The notes below the pieces were generated by a model. The model had not been told where the DNA came from. It saw nothing but the letters and a program-made list of their open reading frames with translations, and did no database searches. A DNA stretch of 64,000 bases from Oxytricha trifallax. Its lineage: Eukaryota > Ciliophora > Spirotrichea > Sporadotrichida > Oxytrichidae. Location: assembly GCA_000711775.1 (NCBI GenBank), contig ARYC01001384.1, positions 42,614 to 106,613 of the forward strand, read 5' to 3'. Each line of letters starts with the position of its first letter. The first letter of the stretch is position 1. This document shows, piece by piece, positions 22,878 through 30,375 of the stretch. A program made the translations under genes and the position numbers.

Positions 22878-23136
22878 CTAAAACTTTTTAAATTTACAGC
22901 TTTAAATATTTTTATCTTTATTTTTTATAATTGTTTAATTTTACAAGGCAAAGTTAATCTTTTTAATTTAATATTTTTCAACTTTTCCAGTATTTTAATT
23001 TTTTAATATTAAATTATTTTACAGTAATTTTAAAATAGTAAATAATTAAAACTATTTATTTAAATAATAGCTAGATAGCAACATTCCAAGCTTATACCGA
23101 GTATTTATTATACATTGTACCATCATTTACATTCAA
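1169..23136 (-). CDS. Gene A: interrupted germline gene for a large ciliate surface protein
   Basis: About 32 short coding blocks on the minus strand, N-terminus at the right. With TAA/TAG read as Gln, the blocks join in frame at about 25 junctions, most through direct-repeat pointers; stop TGA at 1169-1171. Predicted order: repeat units resembling beta-propeller blades (GVIDFNQTGT, FYGANLGVQ, NDGTMYNKYS); a cadherin-like part (AGGTAILFLPDFFDPNGDQ, later STKYRITVIVL) with an NQTT-repeat linker; a membrane part with about six hydrophobic segments including LWGFVNSQQLISHLP and IPANLYYFF; a Ser/Gln-rich cytoplasmic tail. This C-terminal membrane module is, as I recall, common in large ciliate surface proteins; function unknown. 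Gene B is a paralogue with the same block order. The true N-terminus and signal peptide were not found. Confidence 0.85.
1400..1465 (-). CDS. Gene A MDS 2: cytoplasmic tail
   Basis: Reads SSIREAYKNTQNLK; gene B has SSIRSAYLKN at the equivalent place. Found only by comparing the two genes; both boundaries approximate and no pointer assigned. Confidence 0.5.
1600..1640 (-). CDS. Gene A MDS 3: cytoplasmic tail
   Basis: Very short block reading NHSKTERLD; gene B has KNSKTQRLD, with third-position changes. Boundaries approximate; it may be the edge of a larger block. Confidence 0.4.
1990..2145 (-). CDS. Gene A MDS 4: Ser/Thr/Gln-rich tail
   Basis: Begins at pointer AAGTT 2141-2145 and reads SSVNTTSVNQSPMSFNET, then a Gln-rich stretch. 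QSPMSFNET is identical in gene B. A second minus-strand frame that hits TGA at 2089 was discarded because this frame gives the in-frame join and conservative changes. The left boundary is uncertain, since the frame stays open into AT-rich DNA. Confidence 0.65.
2235..2283 (-). CDS. Gene A MDS 5: basic/Ser-rich tail
   Basis: Reads SILVRFRNFRRSSST between pointers AAGTT (left) and TTTG (right). Gene B aligns codon for codon as IFKKLKTNSSSSST, with synonymous Ser codon changes. Confidence 0.65.
3318..3372 (-). CDS. Gene A MDS 6: juxtamembrane helix
   Basis: Reads LFIYQAIQVIRRLAKTQ (LFVYQAIQAIRKIAKIQ in gene B), a basic amphipathic stretch just after the last membrane segment. The right pointer AAACT (3368-3372 and 3560-3564) is identical in gene B. 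Confidence 0.75.
3560..3654 (-). CDS. Gene A MDS 7: loop plus last membrane segment
   Basis: Reads FTDYDPNPEHRYQIGW, then the hydrophobic VVLSAIVLVSLLNMSL. Gene B differs mainly at synonymous or conservative positions. The right pointer GTAAA is shared with gene B. Confidence 0.85.
3899..4056 (-). CDS. Gene A MDS 8: membrane segment
   Basis: Reads SMLFFNDAPYLQLMTF, LLSICQFMYLITVMPF and then MMELVNEGLVLF. It is largely hydrophobic and strongly conserved with gene B. Pointers GTAAA (left) and GAAAT (right). Confidence 0.85.
4802..4843 (-). CDS. Gene A MDS 9: membrane segment
   Basis: A 42-base block reading SLYFIRRFIFVIS. It joins the neighbours into GYS-LYFIRRFIFVIS-MLFF. Pointers GAAAT and TAA; in gene B the first pointer is displaced to AAATAA at the same junction. 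Confidence 0.8.
5353..5461 (-). CDS. Gene A MDS 10: cytoplasmic loop
   Basis: Reads LPFLLAQKDKISFIKLNQ, then IRPLHENLKMNKRWSIGY, a basic loop between membrane segments. Its right junction fits only a 2-bp TA pointer, also true in gene B. Confidence 0.8.
5536..6232 (-). CDS. Gene A MDS 11: main membrane module
   Basis: Longest block of the gene (697 bases, no interruption). It begins PSLFMYTNTNQSLSYST and contains LWGFVNSQQLISHLPLYN, IPANLYYFFQLVVGS, IPDQNAYNDNFRDFGYDS and a hydrophobic segment before VPKQEHHIDKLYYRFLR. This pattern of WG, HLPLYN, PAN and GYDS landmarks matches my memory of the C-terminal module of large ciliate surface proteins. About fifteen Gln are encoded by TAA or TAG, so the standard code would break it many times. 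Confidence 0.9.
6261..6389 (-). CDS. Gene A MDS 12
   Basis: Reads NWTVVYAKDNVIQIKIDF, then KPLSVQSSGMDRTELRV, an extracellular beta-rich stretch before the membrane module. The left IES is only 32 bp (pointer ATTT); in gene B the same junction carries a 14-bp IES. Confidence 0.8.
6541..6734 (-). CDS. Gene A MDS 13
   Basis: Reads SNLSDVISIQDNSKFKV and GLVTIKFEKPLNDTNNT. Gene B differs mostly at third positions. Pointers AATT and TTACTT. The right IES holds the foldback MITE at 6743-7163, just 9 bases beyond this block. Confidence 0.85.
6743..7163. mobile_element. Foldback MITE family 1, copy 1
   Basis: About 421 bp, almost a perfect palindrome: arms of about 195 bases beginning TATTGTAGGAATACATTCG and ending CGAATGTATTCCTACAATA. 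TA at each edge suggests a TA target duplication (Tc1/mariner-like insertion), which is inference. Sits inside gene A IES 6729-7583. Confidence 0.8.
7584..7679 (-). CDS. Gene A MDS 14: cadherin-like strand
   Basis: Reads STKYRITVIVLQSDLIQMN, which resembles the last strands of a cadherin-like domain. The right boundary is less certain because the pointer is only AT. Confidence 0.75.
8032..8091 (-). CDS. Gene A MDS 15: cadherin-like domain
   Basis: Reads RMEFNAGLKQLGEQDITISL, typical of a strand-turn-strand before the final strand of a cadherin-like fold. The right pointer CCTGT gives the same number of residues across the junction as gene B, which uses ATTATT there. Confidence 0.8.
8148..8223 (-). 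CDS. Gene A MDS 16: cadherin-like domain
   Basis: Reads AYKGEYFKFLDIVFGQ between pointers CCTGT and ATTT. Gene B has AYTGEYFRFLDIA. Confidence 0.75.
8615..8641. repeat. (AT)n microsatellite
   Basis: About 13 AT units in gene A IES 8220-8916. Similar tracts lie at 22847-22879, 41265-41289 and 41637-41668. Confidence 0.8.
8917..9351 (-). CDS. Gene A MDS 17: cadherin-like start and NQTT linker
   Basis: In protein order: a beta-rich segment (GIYNLKFKCRIQDG, then FIVEYKYDGRALPG), a low-complexity linker of about nine NQTT-type units, then NLAPMFYTNLQGFTIR and AGGTAILFLPDFFDPNGDQ, the signature start of a CADG-type cadherin-like domain. Asn-X-Thr density suggests heavy N-glycosylation. The + strand ORF here is only the shadow of the repeat. 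Confidence 0.9.
9741..9789 (-). CDS. Gene A MDS 18
   Basis: A 49-base block reading STDGSSLNSKFTFI. The right IES is 55 bp with pointer TTTAAAT, also used by gene B. The left pointer (CAAT) is a weaker guess. Confidence 0.8.
9838..9895 (-). CDS. Gene A MDS 19
   Basis: Reads CTYNQSVCTDTEYTQYI with two cysteines kept in gene B. Both flanking pointers (TTTAAAT, TGCAATT) are 7 bp and identical in gene B: the clearest MDS in the window. Confidence 0.9.
9940..10075 (-). CDS. Gene A MDS 20
   Basis: Reads LGLTTKMTQPVEISSRK, then LPSTLPSHIIQYLGDNVKV. Strongly conserved with gene B. The 51-bp IES on its left ends at TGCAATT. Confidence 0.85.
10561..10982. mobile_element. Foldback MITE family 1, copy 2 (decayed)
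   Basis: Same length and landmarks as copy 1 (start TACTGTACGAATACATTTGA, inner CGCATCCCTGAAGCGAGATA) but many mismatches and imperfect arms. In gene A IES 10073-11756. Confidence 0.65.
11757..11848 (-). CDS. Gene A MDS 21
   Basis: Reads PKPYYFQMGTPDTRPVEV and ends NENLYIKMSN. The frame was chosen because the A/B differences then fall mostly at third positions. Flanked by two large IESs (1.7 and 2.0 kb). Confidence 0.8.
13841..13993 (-). CDS. Gene A MDS 22: propeller-like part
   Basis: Reads FITINTGLLCGYIYYSTNP, then AYPINQDIGVLVQKS. Of three open frames this one makes nearly all A/B changes synonymous (GGT/GGA, GCG/GCT, GAC/GAT, CAA/TAA for Gln). Pointer TATTT left, ATTA right. Confidence 0.85.
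14136..14173 (-). CDS. Gene A MDS 23
   Basis: A 38-base block reading LFYGANLGVQ. Together with the next block it makes the unit GTIQKTF-QLFYGANLGVQ-YFRF, resembling the W-x-K-x-Y-G turn of beta-propeller repeats. Confidence 0.75.
14794..14847 (-). CDS. Gene A MDS 24
   Basis: Reads VIGVIDFNQTGTIQKTF (gene B TLGVIDINQTGTVLKSF). Pointers AAAT and AGA. Confidence 0.75.
14961..15007 (-). CDS. Gene A MDS 25
   Basis: Reads DCVAKQIGIGIFEGS; QIGIGIFEGS is identical in gene B. The right pointer AATCAA restores GIYIDCVAKQIG. Confidence 0.75.
15343..15381 (-). CDS. Gene A MDS 26
   Basis: A 39-base block reading VSSYSSGIYID, bounded by 6- and 7-bp pointers (AATCAA, ACTTAAA), both giving in-frame joins. 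Its right IES (1.96 kb) contains two elements described below. Confidence 0.75.
15513..15968. mobile_element. GGGGGAAGTTT-family element, copy 1
   Basis: Left end GGAGGGGAAGTTCCTGTCG followed by GGGAAGTTTCCTG about 45 bases in; right end AAATTTCCCCTCCC inverted. About 456 bp, AT-rich core without ORF. Inside gene A IES 15375-17335. Confidence 0.6.
16126..16759. repeat. 634-bp near-perfect palindrome
   Basis: Arms of about 300 bases run from GTAATGGCCCCCTGATGGGG to its inverted copy CCCCATCAGGGGGCCATTAC, centre near 16442, with only a short unpaired middle. The GC-rich tips contrast with AT-rich arms. Flanked by GTTTTTTG/GTTTTTTT, a possible target duplication. In gene A IES 15375-17335. No coding capacity. 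Confidence 0.8.
17336..17432 (-). CDS. Gene A MDS 27
   Basis: Reads LLKATGSLLQCQQIQLNP, then an Asn/Gln-rich stretch. Pointers ACTTAAA (left) and AGTT (right). The gene B block is shorter, joining after QLN. Confidence 0.7.
17454..17513 (-). CDS. Gene A MDS 28
   Basis: Reads NMQVFSKKLIQIKFNPQSQ. Separated from MDS 27 by a 25-bp IES only (32 bp in gene B). Confidence 0.75.
17598..17675 (-). CDS. Gene A MDS 29
   Basis: Reads VFIMARNHNDSLNEIYSKN (gene B LIMARNYMRNTGDKIYF). Left pointer ATATTA; right boundary not resolved. Confidence 0.65.
18391..18476 (-). CDS. Gene A MDS 30
   Basis: Reads YSDYEDHPTEINTRYHSILN; gene B has YDYEEPPGEINTRYHSVQN. Neither boundary has a clear pointer. Confidence 0.65.
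18477..22217 (-). other. Longest interruption of gene A (about 3.7 kb)
   Basis: Nearly pure AT-rich DNA between MDS 30 and 31, apart from the GC-rich tRNA-like island at about 19700-19905. I see no coding block with a gene B counterpart. The equivalent gene B interval (about 47156-50502) is of similar size but contains different insertions. Confidence 0.55.
19700..19905. repeat. GC-rich tRNA-like (SINE-like) island
   Basis: A sharp GC-rich patch. Its first part has a 7-bp pairing GGTGGGT/ACCCGCC closing about 57 bases, an inner GGCA-GCT-TGCC hairpin, a CTGG/CCAG arm and a B-box-like GGCTCAAACCCC. At 57 bases it is too short for a normal tRNA, so I call it a tRNA-derived remnant or SINE head, not a tRNA gene. 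Short ORFs on both strands here (including GLGFEPG) are by-products. Confidence 0.4.
22218..22355 (-). CDS. Gene A MDS 31
   Basis: Reads SLEEVYMIQFYSVTSIAK, then LNLTASPVQFLMQGMRI. Gene B has SLEEVYIIQ and SSIAKVNLTSS with synonymous changes, which fixes the frame; a second open frame was rejected. Pointers not resolved. Confidence 0.7.
23071..23136 (-). CDS. Gene A MDS 32: most N-terminal paired block
   Basis: Reads LNVNDGTMYNKYSVQAWN (gene B LNANDGSLYGKYSLQASG), which resembles the N-D-G-S-L-x-x-x-K-Y blade motif of propeller repeats. The start Met and signal peptide must lie further right. Confidence 0.7.
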
Positions 23137-24004
23137 AAAAAAAAAAATTTATTTGAAAATATATAGCTTTAACAGTTTAATGATAAAAATATATGAATTA
23201 AATAAGTAATTCATAAATAAATAATATTTATAATTTAACTTAAATTGCAAAATAAATATAAATTTTGATTAATGGATAAGAAATTTGAATTTATTTATTT
23301 CAGTTTTAATATATAAAAAACGCAATAATTAATTAAATTATTAAAAAATCTCATAAATTTGGGTATTTATTCATGACAACGAAGTCATAAATTTTATTTT
23401 TTACTAATAATGATTAGGGCATATTCGCATATATTTTTATGTTTAAATTACAAAATAATTTTCTAAGTCATACAAGCTATTTTAAATCAAACTGATATAA
23501 TTAATAAGGTATTTATTTAAATATAAATTTCTATCAATAAATTATTTGATATAATTCTTATTATTTAGTTTTGTATATTAATTTATATAAATCTCCAAAT
23601 TATTATCATGAGAAAGCGAGGAAGACTTTAATTATTCTAAATTTTGTTATAATTATTTATATAAGACGAGGCATTGTTAAATAATATTGTATTTCTTCTA
23701 TAATTAAACAATACTAATTATATTTAATAAATAAAACAAATTAAAGTATAAATTTTATATGTATTTTAGCAGAAAAAAATTATATTAAAAATATACAAAG
23801 TTTATTTAAAAAATATTTTAACTTAATTGATATATTTTTATTATGATCATCTTCATTTTTATAAATAATATGTTAACTAATTCATATTTATTTAAATCAA
23901 GTAATTCATTATTTTATTCTATAATGATTGACTTTTGTTTATTTAAAAATTTTTAATATTATTTTATACTATTTTAGCAATAAATCTATCCTTATAAAAA
24001 TCAA

Positions 24005-24096
24005 AACAGACAACCTTATCATATGATTTAAGAAAGAGTATGTTCCCATACATATCTGTTCTATACTAATAACCCTACCCTAGTCGATACTCTTTT
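24005..24096 (-). CDS. Candidate further N-terminal MDS of gene A
   Basis: An open, less AT-rich block reading EYRLGQGYQYRTDMYGNILF, then LKSYDKVVCFDF. The GNILFLKSY pattern fits another propeller blade. No gene B counterpart was found, and pointers are not assigned. Confidence 0.4.
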
Positions 24097-24384
24097 TATT
24101 ATGAAATTTATTTACAGGGTTTAACTTAATTTTAATTGTTAGATTGGTCCAATTAAATATTATGTTTATTAATGAAAAGAAGAAAAAGGTTTTCTTCATT
24201 TTATTACTTACCTACTTTCTGAATGTTTTCCCCCCATATTCAATTACTTACTTGTCAGAATTATTCATAAACTCTTTTGATAGATGTTTGAAAAAATACA
24301 GATTAATTACACTATTCTTTTCCAATAAAAAATTAAATTAAGAATACCTTATAAGAAAAGTAAAAATTCAATTATTAGCTTTGT

Positions 24385-24590
24385 CATTGCTTTATTTATT
24401 ATAATATAATGACTTCAAATCAATAGAATACGAGTTTAATGAAGTATTGAATTATTAGGTATGGAAAGAAATCTCATACCAATAATCTGTTCTAAGTATA
24501 AATGCTAAAGAAGATATTGTCCAGTAGTTAGAGTAGTCACTTGTAGAGAAATTAGCTTCAGCAAAAAGATCAGTTGATATAGTTTCATAT
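24385..24590 (-). CDS. Candidate MDS upstream of gene A
   Basis: About 60 codons open on the minus strand (STDLFAEANFSTSDYSNYW, then ISSLAFILRTDYWYEISF). Codon pattern and composition differ from the surrounding DNA. It could be an N-terminal block of gene A or part of another gene; unsupported by a paralogue. Confidence 0.4.
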
Positions 24591-25339
24591 AATATAATAA
24601 ATTATTATTTTTTTTTATTTTCAGAACTATGACATGTATAAATAATATTGATATCATTAATTTAAAGATTTATATTTTTAATAAACAAATAAGAATTCTT
24701 AAATTAATAACTAATTTAGAAAAATGAGAAAAAATATACTTTAAAATAATATTTAATTTTTTGAAAGACAGATAAATTTAATATATTAAAAATCAAAATC
24801 TCCAAAATTCTTTCATTTTATTGAAGTGAACAATTTTTAATTAGCATATACTTTTAAGTGATTATTTGTTAGTTAATGGTTGTTTCTATGACTATAATTT
24901 TTATATAGTTGAATTTATACTTAATTTGCTAATAAGAAATGGCGAATAATATTTATAATAAATTCATGTATAACTCAAACCTATCTATGTAAAAAATCTG
25001 TAAAACACAAAATTTTGAAAGTTGTAAGCCTTTTAGTATTAGTATTGAGTTAAAAAAGATTCTTAAAATTATTTTTAAATTAAAACTATCTTTTATAGAT
25101 ATTGCATTATATTTATTCATGTGAGTTTATTCAAGAAATTCTGTTTTTACTCTGATATAAAGAGCTGTGAAAAAAGATTTAAAATTTTTAACATCATTTT
25201 TTAGATTAATTTATCGTAATATCTAGATGAAAAATAAATTAAAATTTTACGCAGTCATAAAAAATAGTGATTAGCCTAATGTTCTCTTTATTTTATATAT
25301 AATTAAGTTAATACTGAGAATTTTATAGAAAAATTTCTT

Positions 25340-25480
25340 ATTTATTTTACTCGCACGAGGTAATATTTACATTAAAGTGGAAGTAGTCAGTCTCAATAGA
25401 ATTTAGACAGAATCTTCAGGATTCTCTTTAATGAAATTATAAATAGGCTTCAATATTAGTGCTTTATTTGTTGTAATAGA
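25340..25480 (-). CDS. Candidate MDS, unidentified
   Basis: Open minus-strand block reading LKPIYNFIKENPEDSVQILL, then RLTTSTLMQILPRASK. It looks protein-like but has no counterpart in the window. Boundaries by composition only. Confidence 0.35.
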
Positions 25481-25559
25481 AGATATTTATCAAGTAAATT
25501 TTCTAAAAGAACGAAAAAAACTTGTAATATATTAAATAAATAATTCCACTGTATTCACA

Positions 25560-25815
25560 TTGATAAAGCATAAGGACATCAAAAAGGAAATACTGGAGGA
25601 CTTCAATTAATTCGTGTATAGATTAAAGAAAACAAGCACTTTGCGACAAATTTTGAAGATTTACAGATATAGCGAGTTAATTAAATGATATTCCAGACAT
25701 AAAGGCAAACGACACCTACTGTCAGGAACTTGTATTTAAAATAATTATTGAGAAATAAATTGGCTTGCTTTGTTCACTATTGAATTTTCGTACAGAATTA
25801 AATAATAACAGAAAT
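25560..25815 (+). mobile_element. Possible retroposon fragment with AAT-rich tail
   Basis: A less AT-rich stretch with plus-strand pieces such as IKKEILEDFNQFVYRLKK and, after a frame change, DIPDIKANDTYCQELVF. It ends in GTACAGAATTAAATAATAA. A second GC-richer stretch at 43320-43625 ends in the same GTACAGAATTAAA followed by AAT repeats, suggesting 3' ends of one LINE-like family. No recognisable polymerase motif. Confidence 0.3.
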
Positions 25816-25928
25816 AATGATTACAAATAATATATTAAATTCATTTAAGAGTCAAAACAAATAAAATAAAAAATGTAATTTTGAAAAAAATTAATAGGTA
25901 TATGTAAAATAAATATAAATATAAATAA

Positions 25929-26429
25929 TTGGGGGAAGTTTTGGCGAGGAAGTTTCCTGCACTGTTTTTTTCTTTATGTTAAATTTAATAAATTTTACAT
26001 AAATAAACAAATTTAATATTTTTATGACCCATTAAATATTAAGAGCATATTGTTCATCATTGAAGTAGCTCAAGAAATATAGTATAACATTATATAGGCA
26101 TGGTAGAACAAGATAAATTGAATCAGAATTACACTAACAAATGGATATAATATTTGGAATTACTATAGTAAAGCAATATAAAATTTAAGAGACAGAACCT
26201 ACATATATCAGATGGAAAATGTCAGATTTTTGGAATTTGAAGAGAGATATTGACTATTGATTAATAAATTAAAGTATAAATACAACAATGAAATAAGTCC
26301 TGAAGTTGGTTGATAGTTGTTATAAATATTGATTTAATTAAAAAAATAATAATTTAAAATTTAAAAAAGTGCAGGAAACTTTTCTAATTTTTTTTTATAT
26401 AATAAACCAGTGCAGTAAACTTTCCCCCA
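25929..26429. mobile_element. GGGGGAAGTTT-family element, copy 2
   Basis: About 500 bp with inverted ends. Left starts GGGGGAAGTTTTGGCG with an inner GGAAGTTTCCTGCAC; right, read inward, starts GGGGGAAAGTTTACTGCAC and repeats AAGTTTCCTGCAC about 45 bases in. The subterminal part matches the copy at 58970 over roughly 100 bases. No open frame of note: a non-autonomous element. Confidence 0.65.
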
Positions 26430-29400
26430 TAATTTTAATATAAAACTTGAAATGAAAATGGAATAATAATATTTCAAACAGCTATATTATGTTTCCACTC
26501 TACTATTAAACAGATTGTCAGCAACATGTTAAAATACTCTCGATCTGACCTTATGAATTCTATGCATGACTCACAAACTATCATTACCACCACTAAAAAA
26601 TCCATAAAGTTTAAATTTTATTTTTGTAACTTACATTTTTTGTTAATGATTAACTAGCTCCATCTTGTTCATCATAAGGTTTCCTTATTTAAATAATTAG
26701 TTTCAATATATTTTACAGAGTTCCTATTATATTTCATAAATATCTGAAAAGACAATTCTGCATATTGTAATTTATTCAATAGATAAAAGATATATTATGT
26801 AAAAACAAAGTCTTAACAAAAAGCTACTCTCAAATACAATCAGACTTTATAAATTAAAATCCAAATTTATTTGCTTAAAAATTACACTTCATTAATTCAC
26901 CAATGAATAATACTATTATTATCAATCAATTAATCAAAAAGAATGATGAAATGTTTTTTGAGGTTTGAATATCATACAAAATAAATTTAAGTTTCACCAA
27001 TGGACAAATATTCATTTAAACCAAAAGAATAAATTATCGCTTAATTTTTAGTACTATATGTTATGAATTAACAATAAAATTATATTTTTTAAATCTTAAT
27101 TTAGCAGCAATTACAAAATAAACAATTTATAGAAAATTTATATTTATTTCGATTAATACGATGTCCAAACCTAATTTTCTACAATTTTTAATCTATTTTT
27201 TAATTTTTATTTGATTTTTAAAAATAAAATTAATTAAATATAAATACTTTTGTATGTTAAGAATTAATATATAAATTTACAGTGTATTTAATATAAGTTA
27301 TTGAAGGTATATTTTCATGTTTATCTTACAATATGTCTAAATATAAATGAGAACTTGATAGTGTAATTAAAAAATTAATTTAATTAAATATAAGCTATAG
27401 ACCATGAATTTTGATTATAAAAATAATCATTCATTATCTTGACTTTTTGAAGCTCTAATAAGTGGCCCTTCTTTACTATTTATAGACTTTTTAAAAAACA
27501 CTAATAGAGTAAGTAAATTTATTTAATGAAAGAAATTATATATGAACCTAATAGGTTTAGTGTTTTTATTGTTAGCCATATAATATCCATTGTAAATACG
27601 AGTTTTTTATAAATAGTCTCCAGAGGAAGTACAGTTTTATCCGCATCCAAAACTTAACATGATTTTGTCAGGTGAAAATAGTTAAATAATTGTAATATAA
27701 ACTTAATATATTTATTTATTAAAGAAAAGCACTATTCAGCTCAATTCTGCCAAGAAAACCTAATAAATATTATATTAAGAATATGTTACTTACATAAGAA
27801 TAGCAAATATCGAAGTAGCTATGTAATTTCTAATGCTTTTGGTATATCTTTTATTTTTCAGGATCATTTTTAGTAGTTTTTTTTATATTAATATTCAGCA
27901 GTCTTATCTCATATCCTAATATATTTTTGAGTATTAAATGCTTTGAACTTTTTTATTTTTAACCTATACAACACTATAGGATTTATAATGGAAATTTTAA
28001 AAGCAAATTATTAAATAAAAAAATATTTAATACTACTATAAAATGAATTGAGTATTTAAAAATAGAATAAAATTTAAATAAAATTATATATTAATTTTGC
28101 CTAAGGTAAAACTAAGATCTTGGATGACTTTATAATTAAAAGTAAAATTAAAGATAGTATTGCGCTATTACAATTAAAAATAATCTCATTTTTATATCAT
28201 TAATTTCTCAAAGTTACCATAAAAAAACCCATGCACTTATTAGTTAATTTTTATGTGTTGCGATTCCATGGATTAAATTGAGGAATTTTGTAAAATACAT
28301 TTTACTCTAAGTAAATTATAATTTATAAACTATCAAATTTCATATTCATTGAAATAATATAGATATTGATGTTATATTTGTTTATGAGAAAAGATTAATG
28401 TCTCTAAATCTCAAAAATAAAGAGATAAAACTATATGATTATAATTTACCTGGTTGGCTTTAGTCCTGGTGTTAAAATCCGAACAGTTTCAACAAAAATT
28501 ATAATATATTGTTAATTACAGATAAAAATAGAAAGTTATGCTTTAAATTTAATTGTAATTCATTAAAAAATAAGCTAAATAAAAAAGAGTAAAGATTTTT
28601 AAATCAAATAAACTTTAACTTTTCTCTATATTAGAGATTAAATTTAAACATTTAAAATTAATATTCTAATTAAAAAATTACTATTAATTAATATTAGTTT
28701 TTGTTAATTCTTTTTCAACAATTTCATTTGTTTGCAATTTTACTCAAAAATAATCATTAGGCCATAAAAATTATGATTTTAATTATCACTAATATATCGT
28801 TCATTAGATTTTAATAAACACTTTAAATCAATTAAGTACTCTAAACCTCAAAAATTAAGTGGACAGCCTTTTCTTAAACAAATTCAATATTTAATTATTT
28901 TAGTTTCCATGAATATTTAAAATATAAGCAATTTAATTTAATAATTAGGACTGAAAATCAAAATATTGAAGATAAATATCATTAAATTGTATTTATATAA
29001 TTAAATTGCTCATAAATGCCTAATATTTTTGATAATATAAAAAAGATCTTATAGATAAAATAATCCAAATTAAAATAACTCCATTGATTCTTAAGCTGTA
29101 AAATTTGAAAATATCCTAATTAATAATATTAAACTTCAATCCAAGTTAATATTCAAAAATTATTGAAATGGATGTATTTTTAACGCATCATTTAATTTTA
29201 TTAAAATTTAAGATACTTTTGATGCACATTTTATAAATAATATTTTTTGTCAAAAGTTGGATTTTTTTATTATTGTGGCAATTATGGATAAAAAAATTAA
29301 TTCAAATTATTACTTATAATTTCAATCTTTTGGAAATAAAATTCGCTAATATTATATTTAATAAACATCTACAAATCATAGAAACTAAAATTATAGATAT

Positions 29401-30227
29401 CAGAATACATTGTTAAAATCTCAAATAAATAATTATGCTTAAATTCAATTTCAAACTATGATATACTGTTTAAAATTATAGTTAAAATGTATCTAAAACC
29501 CCTTAATTCATTTAAGACTGGAATTAAGGGTAAATATAGAAGAAAATGAATAAAGTATAGATAAATCTACTTACTAGTGGTAGGTTCAGGAGTCTTTGTT
29601 ATATTGTTGGCAATTAATTTTATAGATGCATAAAAATTAAATTTAATTGGTAAAAATGGTTTTCACTTTAAATTTTAATGATCCTACTAATGTTTTAAAT
29701 ATTGCTGGAATCAATTTTAATTTCTGATCAGTTAATAATCAATATATTATTCTAATTATTTCTATTTTAGCAATAAAACTTGATCTGATTCTTCTTATCT
29801 CTTTTTTTTCATTTTTTAATAGAATCAAGGGATTTTATATTCAAACAATCTTTTTTCTTAATGATTCAATTTAGCTAAACTGATTAAAAAGTGCTAAAAA
29901 ATATATTTTTAGAGGTAAATAACATTTGAAGCATTTTTAGTTCAAAATCTTTGTATCAAATAAATTAGATTGTATTTGTTAATTATCTATATTATTTATT
30001 GTAACTCATTTAATTACCTGAGATGTGACATGCAAAAATAATCAATAAAACTTTTTTCTTGATGCTTTTTTTATTTTGCGAAAGTTTAATTTTCTAATTT
30101 TAATTATATAAAGAGAAATCCCTTGAATGATATAATATAATTTAAAATTACATAACTTAAGTTTATTAATTTATTTTTGTAAATAAAAAGTAATTGAAAC
30201 TTATGTAATAGTCATAGATTCTAAACA
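26430..30227. other. AT-rich intergenic DNA between genes A and B
   Basis: Mostly featureless A/T. Short less AT-rich spots at about 28450-28500 (minus frame VRILTPGLKPT) and 29570-29620 (minus frame ITKTPEPTTSK) may be isolated coding blocks, but nothing confirms them. A patch at 27620-27680 faintly resembles the middle of the foldback MITE. Confidence 0.45.
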
Positions 30228-30375
30228 TCAAAAATTAAAATTCACTCTTTTAATGTTTTTCGCTGTTGATTAATTCTAATTTTATTAATTTCTTGTAGTT
30301 GAACCATCAATTTATAAATTTTTTAAATATTTTTCTTAGCCATCATCTGTAATCTCAATTTATATTCGTCGTATT
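30228..30375 (-). CDS. Gene B MDS 1: C-terminal end
   Basis: Reads EITDDGQEKYLKNLQIDG and ends QSTAKNIKRVNFNF before TGA. Right boundary approximate. Confidence 0.65.
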
